In this document: positions 54,089 to 64,000 of the stretch, piece after piece
Layout: each line of letters begins with the position of its first letter
Numbering within the stretch: the first letter of the stretch is position 1
Source of the DNA: Schistocerca nitens
Taxonomy: Eukaryota; Arthropoda; Insecta; Orthoptera; Acrididae
Assembly (NCBI RefSeq): GCF_023898315.1
Contig: NC_064622.1
Coordinates: forward strand, 165,870,178 to 165,934,177
DNA: 64,000 nt
Reading direction: 5' to 3'
Position numbers and translations under genes: made by a program
The notes under the pieces: generated by a model
Told to the model about the DNA's origin: nothing
The model's input: the letters and a program-made list of their open reading frames with translations, nothing else
The model's database searches: none

Positions 54089-54441
54089 ATGGCATCTACC
54101 ATCGGGACACTGCAACATGTCACACAGCTCGCAGTGTACGTACGTGGTTCGAAGAGCACCAGGATGAGTTTACCGTAGTTCCCTAGCCATCAAACTCGCC
54201 TAATTAAAACCCAATCGAGATTCTGTGGGGCCACCTCGATCGGTCTGTTCGTGACTTGGATCTTCAGTCGAGAAACGTAGTGCAGCTGACCACAGCACTG
54301 GAGTCGGCATAGCTCCCAATACCTGTTGGTACCTTTCAGAAGCTCACTGATTCTCCTCTGTCACGTCTCGCAGCGGTCCGTTGTGCTAAAGACGGTTATG
54401 CAGGCTTTTGACAGTTCGTCACATTAACACTGGACAGTGTA

Positions 54442-54745
54442 TCTGTGTCACACAGGATTGCAGATATACTTTTCCAGTTCCATCTTGCTTGTACTGAGTG
54501 ATCTATCTCAGAACCCAGATTTTCATTACTTGCAAGGGATCATTTGACGTATTTGAAGCAATCTATCCTCTACAGGCTCTCCCCATTCATTATGTCTGTG
54601 TCACCTTCCTCGTTTCCCAGGCCTGAATACTCCGCTTTCTTTCTGATGATTTTATGACCTCGTTCCTCCAGTGCACGTTTCCAGTCTTCCAGTTTGCGCT
54701 ACACACCATCTTTGCTGATGCTGCACTACTGGGCCTGATCTTCAC
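54442..54745 (-). mobile_element. LINE RT fragment
   Basis: The minus strand at about 54,590-54,720 reads RKLEDWKRALEERGHKII and RKKAEYSGLGNEEGD, matching the 'W...LE..GLKIS..KTEY' motif after the RT active site of some LINEs. The family differs from the other LINEs in the window. Confidence 0.6.
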
Positions 54746-55738
54746 TGATGCGCCAAAACATCATGACCACTTTCAACCGTGAGACTGAATGCTACCTAGT
54801 GGCGCAGCGGACACGTGATGTGAAAGTACAGAAGCACAGCAGAGACGAATGGGAAATAATTCTAGCGATAATAAGGACCACAAATTGGGAAATAGACTGA
54901 CATAAACGACTTTGACAAAAGGCAGATGTGCCTAGAACGAGCATCTCGGAAACAGCAAAAGCAGTCGGCTGGCCGCGTGCTACCATCGTGACGATCTACG
55001 GAAAGTGAATGAAGGACAATGAAAGCACGACTATGCAATAAGGTTTTGGTAGTCCACGCTTCATCGCATAGCGTGGAGGTCGGATTATAGCCCGGTCTTT
55101 AAAATAGGATAGGCAGCGACCAGATAGCGCCAGAGTACAATGCTGGAGCAGGCACAAGTGTTTCGGACCACACCATTCAGCGCACATGGAGCTTAGCAGC
55201 GGGCGACCCCTACGTGTACACATAGCGAGCGAACGTCGAACGACATTGCTAATTACGATTGCTGTGTCCGTGGGATATTCGAGATCGTGAAACGTCTCAC
55301 CTGGTCTGATGAATCACATTTCTTCTTACATCAGGTAAATGGAAATGAGCATTTTGCGTCATTGGCTGGGAGGCCCCTTACGGGCCAGGTCCGGCCGCCT
55401 TGGTGCAGGTCTTATTACATTCGCCACCCCATTGGGCGACCAGCTCGCCGGATGGGGTTGAAATGATGACGAAGACAACACAACACACAGTCCCTGAGCG
55501 GAGAAAATCCCCGACTCAGCAGGGAATCGAACCCGGGTCCATTAGGACGGCAGTCCGTCGCGCTGACCATTCAGCTATCAGGGCAGACCTTACATCAGGT
55601 CAATTGTCATGTTGGGAATACGCTCCGCGTCACGGACGCAGAAGTGAGGGGACTTGCGATAGTACGGGAGACATACACCCACCCGGGTGTAAACATGGAA
55701 TTACACCCACCCGGGTTTCCGTGGGACCTCTGCTAATG
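54746..55738 (+). mobile_element. Tc1-like remnant, truncated at the duplication edge
   Basis: Starts 'cactgatgcgccaaaacatc', a Tc1-type terminus. Decayed plus-strand coding follows (SISETAKAVGWPRATIVTIY by sense near 54,940; TWSDESHFFLHQV near 55,300, keeping the first Asp). A SINE interrupts it. It ends abruptly at 55,738, where copy 2 of the duplication begins. Confidence 0.7.
55337..55588 (-). mobile_element. tRNA-derived SINE (third family), with 12-bp TSD
   Basis: The minus-strand head 'gccctgatagctgaatggtc' with B box 'ggttcgattcc' is followed by a body with 'ctcagggactgtgtgttgtg' and a tail 'caatgacgcaaaatgctcat'. Identical duplications 'cttacatcaggt' at 55,325-55,336 and 55,589-55,600. 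It interrupts a Tc1 transposase segment. Confidence 0.9.
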
Positions 55739-57471
55739 TTGACTCTTGGCTAGCACAGTGAGTAGACTTTTGTGGACTACGTGCAAATCTGTGTTGAAAG
55801 CGGTCCACGTCTTTAACGAGCACACGGGGCGGCCTGTGGATTTCCTCCCACATATTTATTTAGCGTATGGCGCTACACACATAGTTTACACTTTTTACAT
55901 TATGAAATTATATGATAAAATACACTATAAAATACATAAGTGAAGGATACATATTCAGATAAAATATAATACATAAACACAATAAAACGTAACATCACAG
56001 CAGATATTTTGCGTTACACAAGTCTTCAAATTCTGACGTCCAAATTGGCGATCCATTCGAGGCAGGGCGGTGTTGCGTTGAAGAAGTCAGCCCGACTCCA
56101 TGGTAGGCTCTTAATTCACAATCCTGGGCGATGTGCTGTATTGTTTTCCAGGTGTCTTTTGAAGAATAATGTCCTATCTACAGTGACCTCCAGGTACTTT
56201 GGATGTGGCTGATATCGCAGTTGACTGTTATTCATATGAACCTTCAGCTCATATCTCGCCGTTCTGTTGTTCAAATGAAAGCAGATGACTTCAGTCTTGT
56301 TGGGATTTGGTATTAGCCTCCATTTGGTGAAATACTCATGCATTTTGTTAGGTCAGTTGTGAGGATGTTTTCAGTGTCTTCAAACTGCTTGCTTTGGATA
56401 GCTAGGGCCATATCATCAGCATAGCTGAACTTCCTTGACATGGTTTCAGGCAGGTCAGAGATGTAAAGATTAAAGAGCATTGCTGCTAAAACTGATCCTT
56501 GAGACAGTCCATTGTTCAATTTCCTCTGTTTGCTTATGTCATTACCCTGTATCACCTGGAAGTATCTATCCGAAAGCATGTTGTTGATAAGTCTCAGTGT
56601 CATGCGGTAGGGGTTTACTTTTATCAGTTTGTGTAGAAGTCCTTCCTTCCATACAGTGTCATAGGCAGCTGTTAGGTCTATGAAAGCAACCGCAGTCTTT
56701 TTTTGTTTTTGAAAACCTGCTTCAATATATGTCGTTAGACTTAGAACCTGATCTGAGCAGCTCCTATTGGGTCTGAAACCTGCCTGCTCTGGTGGGATGA
56801 CTTCTAGGATTCGTGGGACCAGGCAGTTGCGAAGTAGCCGTTCCAGAAGTTTGTAGCAGCAGCTGAGAAGAGCGATAGGGCGGTAACTTTTGGCTTTATC
56901 TGACGGTTTGTTTGGTTTCAGCACAGCAATTATTTCAGTAATTTTAAAAGCTTTTGGCAGGCAGCTCGATGTTAGTATGCATAAGTAAAACTTGGTCAGC
57001 CATTTCTTCGTTTCCTTCCCACATCGAGTCAGGAATTCAGGGTGCATTCCATCATAACCACGCGCCTTACCCGTTTTAACATCACTGAGAGCAGCTTCTA
57101 GTTCTTCAATTTTGAAGCTCCGAGAGTACTCAGTTTCTTGAGGTGTTGTTCGCTGTATGTTTCTGTATTCACTTTTTACTTTTAGTGTGTGGTGTTTGTC
57201 TCGTGGTGCTCTAGATAGTGATACAATTCGACTTGTTATCTGGTCTGGTAGCACTGTACGAGCTACTTTGATTGGTGGTTTACTTCCTCCCACATAAACA
57301 AGTGTTTTGAAGCTGTTTGAGCGATCGTCGTATGCTTTGAGCTGTATGAGTGCCGTTCTCTCAACGAAAAGCTAGCCGTACAATTATAGCCACAGTGCAT
57401 CTGTTCAAACGCTTTTTGTTGTTTTGTTATTGCCATCATGACTGGTCGCACATTGGGTAACGGACGGGCAA
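55739..57471 (-). mobile_element. LINE (jockey-like), copy 2, with internal deletion
   Basis: Same element as 45,690-48,045, but the C-terminal half is missing through the 628-bp deletion at 56,146/56,147. The RT core is better preserved than in copy 1. Confidence 0.88.
56313..57293 (-). pseudogene. LINE reverse-transcriptase core, 326-codon open frame
   Basis: A continuous minus-strand frame covers RT fingers and palm: RPIALLSCCYKLLERLL, PPEQAGFRPNRSCSDQ, VAFIDLTAAYDTVW (first catalytic Asp), LSQGSVLAAMLFNLYISD and SYADDMALAIQ (YADD with two catalytic Asp). Copy 1 carries a stop codon at the equivalent of residue 129, so that site is intact only here. A frameshift after LTKCM ends the frame before the thumb (NPNKTEVICFH in another frame); it is shared by both copies and so predates the duplication. 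Confidence 0.85.
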
Positions 57472-57860
57472 CCGAGCTAGCTGACCCAGGGCAATCTCAC
57501 GAACTGGCAAATAAAAATTACGCCAAGATAAACTCTTAGCTACGATGCATAATTTAAAATTTACTGCAAGTTTCTAACATCATTCATATAGAAGATATAG
57601 TCTTGTGAAATCGGATGAATCTTTTTAAGCAATTTGTAATTTATATAGCAGTGCCAAAGCTTGAACACCTCTATCCGCTAGCATTACAATACACGATAAG
57701 TTACCCCCAGCTGTCTACGTAATATTTATTAGATTTTTACAAGAAGTGGATATTCGACTGCAACCCACTTTTATGAGGACCAAGAAGACCACAGAACGAT
57801 GAACAACCTGGCTTCTCTTCAGTTGCAGTCAAGTCTGACAGTATGTTACCACTGTAGATG
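57472..57860. other. Unassigned spacer, copy 2
   Basis: Counterpart of 48,046-48,429. No motif recognised. Confidence 0.4.
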
Positions 57861-59154
57861 CTGGTTACCTTTGTTGTTGTCACGGTCTTCAGTTTTGGTT
57901 TGATGCAGCTCTCTATGCTACTCTATCCTGTGCTAGCTTCTTTATCTCCGAATAACTATTGCAGCCTGCATCCTTCTGAATCTGCTTACTGCATTCCCTC
58001 TTCGACTTTTACCTCTCCCCCCCCCCCCCCCCTCCACCACTTCCCTCCAAAACTAACTAGGTGATCCCTCGATGCACAAAATGTGTCCTACCAACCAATC
58101 TCATATTCAATACCTCCTCATTAGTTACGTGATCTACCCATCTTATCTTTAGCATTCTTCTGTAGCACCACATTTCAAAAGCTGCTATTCTCTTCTTGTT
58201 TAAACTATTTATCGTCCATTTTTCACTTCCATATAAGACTACACTGCATGCAAATATTTTCAGAAAAGACGTCCTAATACGTAAATCTGTATTCGATTTA
58301 ACGAACTTCTCTTCTTCAGAAACGCTTTTCTTTCCATTGCCAGTCTACATTTTATATCATCTCTACTTCGGCCATCATCAGTTATTTTTCTACCCAAGTA
58401 ACTACAGTTCCCTACTACTTTCAGTGTCTCGCTTCCTAATCTAATTGCGCATCGTTGTTTCGATTTTGTTGATTTTCTCTAAGCCTACAAATGCTTTAAA
58501 AGTATGTCTGCTTTATCTTGACCTATCTTCTAAGATAAGTCGTCCGGTCAGTATTGCTGCGCGTGTTCCTACTTTTCTCCGGAATCCAAGCTGATCACCC
58601 CCGAGGAAAGCTTCTGACAGTTTTTCCCTTGTTCCGTAAAGAGTTCGTGTTAGTAGTTTGCAACCACGACTTATTAAACTGATAGTTCGGCAATACTCAC
58701 ACTTGTCAGCACACGCTTTCTTTGGAACTGATTTTGCTATATTCTTCTTGACATCTGAGGGTATCTCGCCTGTCTCATGCATCTTGCACACCAGATGGAA
58801 GAGTTTTGTCACGACTGGTCCTCCCGAGGCTGTTAGTAGTTCTGACGGAATGTCGTCTACCCCTGGGGCCTTGACTCGACTCAGGTCTTTCACTACTCTA
58901 TCATTGCCTCTCCCAGTATCATATTTGCCATCTCATCTTCATCTAGGTCCTCTTCCAGTTCTATAATATTGCCTTCAAGTTCATCTCCCTTGATAGACCC
59001 TCTATATAGTCCTTCGACCTTTCAATTTTCCCTTCTTTGCTTAGGACTGGTTTTCCATCTAAGCCCTTGATATTCATAAAACTGCTTCTCTTTTCTCCAA
59101 AAGCCTCTTTAATTTTCCTGTAGTCGTTACCATTACGTCTCGCTTATTTTTTAA
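57861..59154 (-). mobile_element. LINE fragment A, copy 2
   Basis: Counterpart of 48,430-49,720, with the same internal deletion and an identical 126-residue frame (58,513-58,893). The poly-C run near 58,018 differs in length and context from copy 1, as expected of a slippage-prone tract. Confidence 0.85.
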
Positions 59155-59824
59155 TTACGGTTTCCCGTCGATGAGATTCGGTTTCCCGAGAAATCATTTA
59201 TCCATTGCTTCGGTTTCTCAAGGATTTGTGAGCTCGGGTTCTCTTAACTCTGTGAGCGCCACTCGCCGAAGTCTCTGCACTACAGTCTGGGTTGCTCCAG
59301 AGCACTATGGAGGCATCACGAACGATTCACAGCTCACGAAACTACCGAAGCCGTAGTTTGCTACAGGTCTCTCCCACACAGTGGCCTCCCAGTAGCTTGG
59401 ATTACAGGAATATTCCACGACTTCCAGCCCTTTTCTTGCTTATGAATACATAAAGAGTCAATATCTACATTAACTTAAAACTACGTCAGCCGGGGCAACT
59501 ATGACTAATTACTCTCTTCAAGGATAAATTGCGTCACGCAAAAATCAAATAAATGAAACAATCGCACTCGTTCTGCCATTAACTAAAACTAAGTTCTCAG
59601 CGCAGACTACGGAAAACATCAGTGGCCTTCAGTGTCGTCACAATACCACTGAGGCAAATACCTCTCACTAAGCTTATGCCATGGTCGCCCTCACGACTCC
59701 TCGTAAGCTGCTTCCGCCACTCGACGGACCGATGACGACATTGTTTGCACCACTCGTGACGTAGTGCATTCGTTCTTCTGGCCAGCGGCGTCCGGGACTA
59801 TCAGCAGCATTATGAAAACAGCTG
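59155..59824. other. Unassigned segment between LINE pieces, copy 2
   Basis: Counterpart of 49,721-50,390, with only a few substitutions. Confidence 0.4.
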
Positions 59825-60559
59825 CCCATTACCGGTGTTTTACTTATGTTGATGTTCATAATATAGCCTCTTTTCAAGATACTATCCATTACGTTCATCT
59901 TAATATCCAAGTTCTTCGCCGTCTCTGACAGAATTGGAAAATGGTTCAAATGGCTCTGAGCACTATGGGACTTAACACTGAGGTCATCAGTCCCCTAGAA
60001 CTTAGGACTACTTAAACCTAACTAACCTAAGGACATCACACACATCCATGCCCGAGGCAGGATTCGAACCTGCGACCGTAGCAGTCGCGCGGTTCCGCAC
60101 TGAAGAGCCTAGAACCGCTCGGCCACAACGGCCGACACAGAATTGGAGCGTCATCTTCAAACGTCAAAGTTTTCATTTCTTCTCCCTGAATTTTAGTTCC
60201 CTTTCCTAATTTCTCTTTGGCTTCCTTCACTGCTTGCTCAAAGTACAGGCTACCTAGCATATGGATAGGTTACAAACCTGCCTTACGCCTTCCCCAACTA
60301 CTGCTCCCCTATCACGTCCTCCGACACATACAACTACAGTCTGGTTTCTGTACACGGCGTTGATAACTTTTAGTTCTCTGTATTTTATCCCTGCCATCTT
60401 CAAGAGTGTATTCCAGTCAAAATTTTCAAAAGCTTTCTGTCAATCTACAAATGGTAGAAACGTATATTTGCCTGTCCCCAATACATCTGCTAAGATAAGT
60501 AGTAGTGTCAGTATTGCCTCCCGTATTCCCACTTTTTCCCGTAACAAAAACTAATCTTT
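59825..60559 (-). mobile_element. LINE fragment B, split by a SINE, copy 2
   Basis: Counterpart of 50,391-51,125 with the same FEDD site and the same SINE insertion. The two copies differ by a few residues (for example Val versus Gly near the start of SLYFEQ). Confidence 0.85.
59938..60133 (-). mobile_element. tRNA-derived SINE (family B), copy 2
   Basis: Counterpart of 50,504-50,699. Its left duplication reads 'gacagaattgg', one base from copy 1. Confidence 0.9.
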
Positions 60560-60923
60560 CCTGAGATCGGTTTCTACAATTTTTTCTCATTTTCCTGTAA
60601 ATAATTTGTCACGTAATTTTACCACCGTGACATTTTTACGCGGTCCATGCACATTAATGTGACCACCGCCTACGTTCGACGTCAGCGTGCAATAACCACT
60701 CACAGACGGCAGCTGGCAGCACTATCAGTGGAGGGTACATGAAGTGTGTCGGGGGGATCCTGAAAACAGTGCAGTCGTTGTCGTAATGCCAAGCGGAACG
60801 ATTTATCAGACGTCCAGAATGGTATGATCATTGGCTTTCGGGCCAAGGATGGAAACGAAGTGGCTAAGTTTGTAAACTGTTCGCGTGCCGCCGTGTTTAA
60901 ACTATTTCGTGCAGTTCACTCAG

Positions 60924-62800
60924 GGGAGTTCCTGCATTTAAACTAACATTTACAGACCTGAAAGAGTGAAGTAGTATATATAATATGTTTAAGTCGACCT
61001 GCCTAGGTATTTTCAGGTCAGTAAATGATTTCAGTCAAGTTGTTAACTATAGCCTCACAATCAGAACGATGATTTTTGTCTATACAAAATTTGTTTCAGT
61101 AACAAATTAAACACATTAAAATACTAGAACACAACTTATGCAGAATCCAACATCTCCAATAAAAATTAAAAGGGCAATCAAGGCCTACCTGATGCTTGGG
61201 AGCCTCTTTAGCTGGAATCACAGGGCTGCCTTTTTGAGTATATTCCTTTCCTTTGCCGCGTTAATTCCTACTTTTCACTTTGAACGCTACCTTCACCTCT
61301 CTTCCTCCGTTTTGGTGCAGTTTTCCTTTCCATTTTTCAATATTGTGTATTATGTACCTAAAATAATTTCTTCAGCAGTGTCCTATTGTTACAAACAAAC
61401 CACAGAGTTACTTCAACTGTCAACAATTCACACAAGTACGCACCAGGACAATAACATAGACAGAGGGTGCATGACGCTTTATATGAACATCTTTGCTAAT
61501 GTTAGACGTGAGTAGACGTGAGTACCATCTTGTGACAGGTGTAAATACTGTTTTGCGCTGTTTAGGTGCTTGTATCGGATTATATGCTATTGGCGTTGAC
61601 AGTTACAGCAGAATTTCACCTATAACTCAAATTTTCATTTTTTGGCACTTGACCCGTTATTTACTTACATGCCACAATTTGCCCTCCAATGACCACAAAT
61701 AAGCTGCATATCTTTCTATATATCAGGAGTCCATCATTAGCATGATTTTTTTTGTGCAATCGGTAGTGGATGTCAAAAAAAAGTGATTTGAGATTGCCCA
61801 ATATAGACTACTGGATGAATGGCTCCATCATTGGATCACGGAGTGTGACATGAAGATAAAAGGTTTAATTGTGTAGTAAAAAGGTAATAATTTGGTGGTG
61901 CATTATGTGTACACCACACAGTAGCGCAGGCCAGATGCTCAAATCATCACTACTGCTAACCAGAATCCAGCGTCCCACAGCCACCAAGTGATCACTGAGA
62001 AGAGTGACTGATATTTGAGTTTTTCGAATAGTTAATTGTGAAAGTGAAGTGCTCTTATTGTATGTGGTAATTAGATTTGGCTTTGTTTGTGGCACATGAC
62101 ACATCAACAGGTCATGAAAAAGTCAATACAGAATGGTGCAGTATTCACTATGGGTTCTGAAGATACCCTCTTTAATATTTTTATCCCCACATATGAAGAA
62201 AGCTGCATCACTAAATGTACATCATCTTTTTAAATCTGTGTACTGTTGTCCATGTCAGAGTAGTTATCATAGTCTTGGTTTCACCAGCTGAAAGGGAGGG
62301 ATCTTGGAAGGGGTGATCCACAACCACCTTGTCTGGATCATATAATCCATGCATCTTTTTGTATTCTTTAAGTGTAAGTTAGTTTAGTTTTCAACTAATA
62401 GGTATATTGTACAACCTTGAGAAAGGCCTGCAAGACTACTTGGATGTAGATTATCCTCAGACAAACCCCATACATGGAGGCTGTAGGGATATATTCCTCG
62501 TCTTCTGTGGTCCTTTGTTTCACCTTGTTTGAATTTTCTCATTTTGAGAAGACAGAAGCACATTCTAAGCCAAGTTACATAAATATTTCTTTATGTAAAA
62601 CACCAGTTTCGACAGACTTTGCTGTCATCTTCAGGTCTGTACAGCTTAAATGAACATATCATAATACAAAGATTTTTTAAGACCTGAAGACGACAGCAAA
62701 GACTGTTGAAAGGTTTTTAAAATAAAGGTATGTTTACAGATTCTTGGCTACAGAATTTTTTTTCTTTTTTTGCCTTGTTATTTTTGATAAGAACCATCAA
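60924..62800. mobile_element. Unclassified insert, copy 2
   Basis: Counterpart of 51,490-53,359 with the same CACTCAG borders. Its plus-strand frame (61,138-61,515) is cut to 125 codons by a 10-bp tandem duplication 'agacgtgagt' near 61,505; the remainder lies in another frame at 61,493-61,702. Confidence 0.6.
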
Positions 62801-63328
62801 CACTCAGCCGAGGCAATTGTGGTGCACCACAGGCCATAGATGACAGGGGTGAAAGCCGGCTGCGGAGATGTGTATGGGCGAATAGACGTACAACTGTTGA
62901 GCAACTAACAGCCCCAGATGAACCAACGGGCTGCCAACAATGTCTCCTCAATGACCGTTCAGCGAACGTTGATGCGTAGCAGGCGCCTGTTTCATGCACA
63001 TATGCTGCACGCAGTTCATCGGTGATGGAGGCTGGAATTTGCACGCCAATGCCGCATCTGGACGTGCACTAAGTGGCGACAGGTGGGCTTTTCAGGTGAA
63101 TCTCGTTTTATGCTCTATCGGCGTGAAACGTCTGAAAATAAATATCCTGCAACAATCGTCGGAGTTCCACACAGAGGAGGGGGCGTTATGGTTTGGGGAA
63201 TGTTTTCGTGGGATTTCCTGAGCGATCTCGTCATTTTGGAAACCACAATGGATCAACTAAAGTATGCATCTATTCTTTGGGACCATATCCACGGGGTCTG
63301 CTTTTTCCGCGGCACAATGGCATCTGCC

Positions 63329-63529
63329 GCGCAGGATTAGCCGAGCGGTCTGAGGTGCTGCAGTCGTGGACTGTGCGGCTGATCCTGGCGGAGGTTCGAG
63401 TCCTCCCTCGGGCATGGGTGTGTGTGTCTGTCCTTAGGTTAGTTAGGTTTAATTAGTTCTAAGTTCTAGGTGACTGATGACCTCAGCAGTTAAGTCGCAT
63501 AGTACTCAGAGCCATTTGAACCAACCACG
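63329..63529 (+). mobile_element. tRNA-derived SINE (family B tail, different head), copy 2
   Basis: Counterpart of 53,888-54,088, same insertion point in the Tc1 element. Confidence 0.88.
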
Positions 63530-64000
63530 ATGGCATCTACCATCGGGACACTGCAACATGTCACACAGCTCGCAGAGTACGTACGTGGTTCGAAGAGCAC
63601 CAGGATGAGTTTACCGTAGTTCCCTAGCCATCAAACTCGCCTAATTAAAACCCAATCGAGATTCTGTGGGGCCACCTCGATCGGTCTGTTCGTGACTTGG
63701 ATCTTCAGTCGAGAAACGTAGTGCAGCTGACCACAGCACTGGAGTCGGCATGGCTCCCAATACCTGTTGGTACCTTTCAGAAGCTCACTGATTCTCCTCT
63801 GTCACGTCTCGCAGCGGTCCGTTGTGCAAAAGATGGTTATGCAGGCTTTTGACAGTTCGTCACATTAACACTGGACAGTGTATCTGTGTCACACAGGATT
63901 GCAGACATACTTTTCCAGTTCCATCTTGCTTGTACTGAGTGATCTATCTCAGAACCCAGATTTTCATTACTTGCAAGGGATCATTTGACGTATTTGAAGC

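Larger units (their letters stand above)
51203..54441 (+). mobile_element. Tc1-like transposon split by a 1.87-kb insert and a SINE, copy 1
   Basis: The left end is 'acgcggtccatgcacattaa'; the right end is the complement of 'cattaacactggacagtgt', with TA at both ends. Plus-strand transposase begins near 51,385 (IIGFRAKDGNEVAKFVNC) and stops at the insert. It resumes at 53,367 (AEAIVVHHRP by sense), then SSMTVQRTLMRSRR, WRQVGFSGESRFMLYR (first Asp changed to Gly), GGVMVWGMFSW and, beyond the SINE, a decayed C-terminus to about 54,415. It is inactive. Confidence 0.85.
45685..55738. repeat. Direct duplication, copy 1 (about 10.05 kb)
   Basis: The sequence from 45,685 to 54,559 matches 55,739-64,000 in the same orientation with few substitutions. 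If copy 2 follows directly, the unit is 45,685-55,738. The left flank of copy 1 (tRNA-like element) and that of copy 2 (Tc1 remnant) are unrelated up to 'ttgactcttggc'. The offset is 10,054 before the deletion in copy 2, 9,426 after it, and 9,431-9,442 further on because of small indels. Confidence 0.93.
60637..63882 (+). mobile_element. Tc1-like transposon split by insert and SINE, copy 2
   Basis: Counterpart of 51,203-54,441 with the same insertion points and TA ends. Confidence 0.85.
55739..64000. repeat. Direct duplication, copy 2 (runs off the window)
   Basis: Matches 45,685-54,559. Relative to copy 1 it lacks 46,093-46,720 (628 bp), has a 10-bp tandem duplication near 61,505, and shows scattered substitutions (about three in 294 bp at 60,261-60,554). 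The right end is not in the window. Confidence 0.93.

Overview
This looks like intergenic DNA from a large, repeat-rich insect genome. I infer a grasshopper or locust (Orthoptera, Acrididae, possibly Schistocerca). The grounds are recalled resemblance: tRNA-derived SINEs whose 3' body carries 'ccttaggttagttaggtt' and ends 'agccatttgaacca', a second tRNA-derived SINE, 5S-rRNA-derived SINEs, and dense Tc1/mariner and LINE remnants. No host gene marker is present to test this. I recognise no cellular gene, rRNA gene, functional tRNA gene or CRISPR array. Almost every long open frame is a transposase or reverse-transcriptase piece, or a shadow of one.

Layout. 1-5,300: an LTR fragment, Tc1/mariner pieces, a mariner with clear terminal inverted repeats (886-2199) and a Tc1 remnant (about 3,110-4,790) with SINEs nested inside it and inside each other. 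5,890-7,900: a LINE with a CAA tail followed by TG and GA microsatellites. 8,340-11,470: a Tc1 element inserted in an older dispersed repeat, with an inverted copy of that repeat nearby. 13,000-21,700: decayed LINE, Tc1 and mariner copies, including a fold-back mariner (15,158-15,914). 21,700-24,000: mostly unassigned. 24,000-29,500: LINE, mariner and SINE copies, then a Tc1 element split by a LINE and by a solo LTR flanked by 5-bp duplications. 29,700-32,200: a repeated 127-bp segment and a 1.1-kb minisatellite with a 22-bp period. 33,870-41,300: LINE and mariner remnants, ending in a mariner whose 341-codon transposase frame is interrupted only by three stop codons. 41,400-45,670: the 3' end of a LINE, a 5S-derived SINE and a large inverted repeat.

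45,685-64,000: a direct duplication of roughly 10 kb. Copy 2 starts at 55,739 and runs off the window. It matches copy 1 with few substitutions but has lost 628 bp. The unit holds a LINE with an intact YADD motif, two pieces of a second LINE, SINEs, and a Tc1 split by a 1.87-kb insert bounded by CACTCAG repeats. It may be a recent tandem duplication or two haplotypes joined in assembly.

These parts do not form a pathway. The window records successive transposition: nesting and target-site duplications give the relative order of insertions. I found no convincing new defence, metabolic or regulatory system. The most unusual items are the minisatellite, the large duplication, the unclassified 1.87-kb insert and the fold-back mariner.
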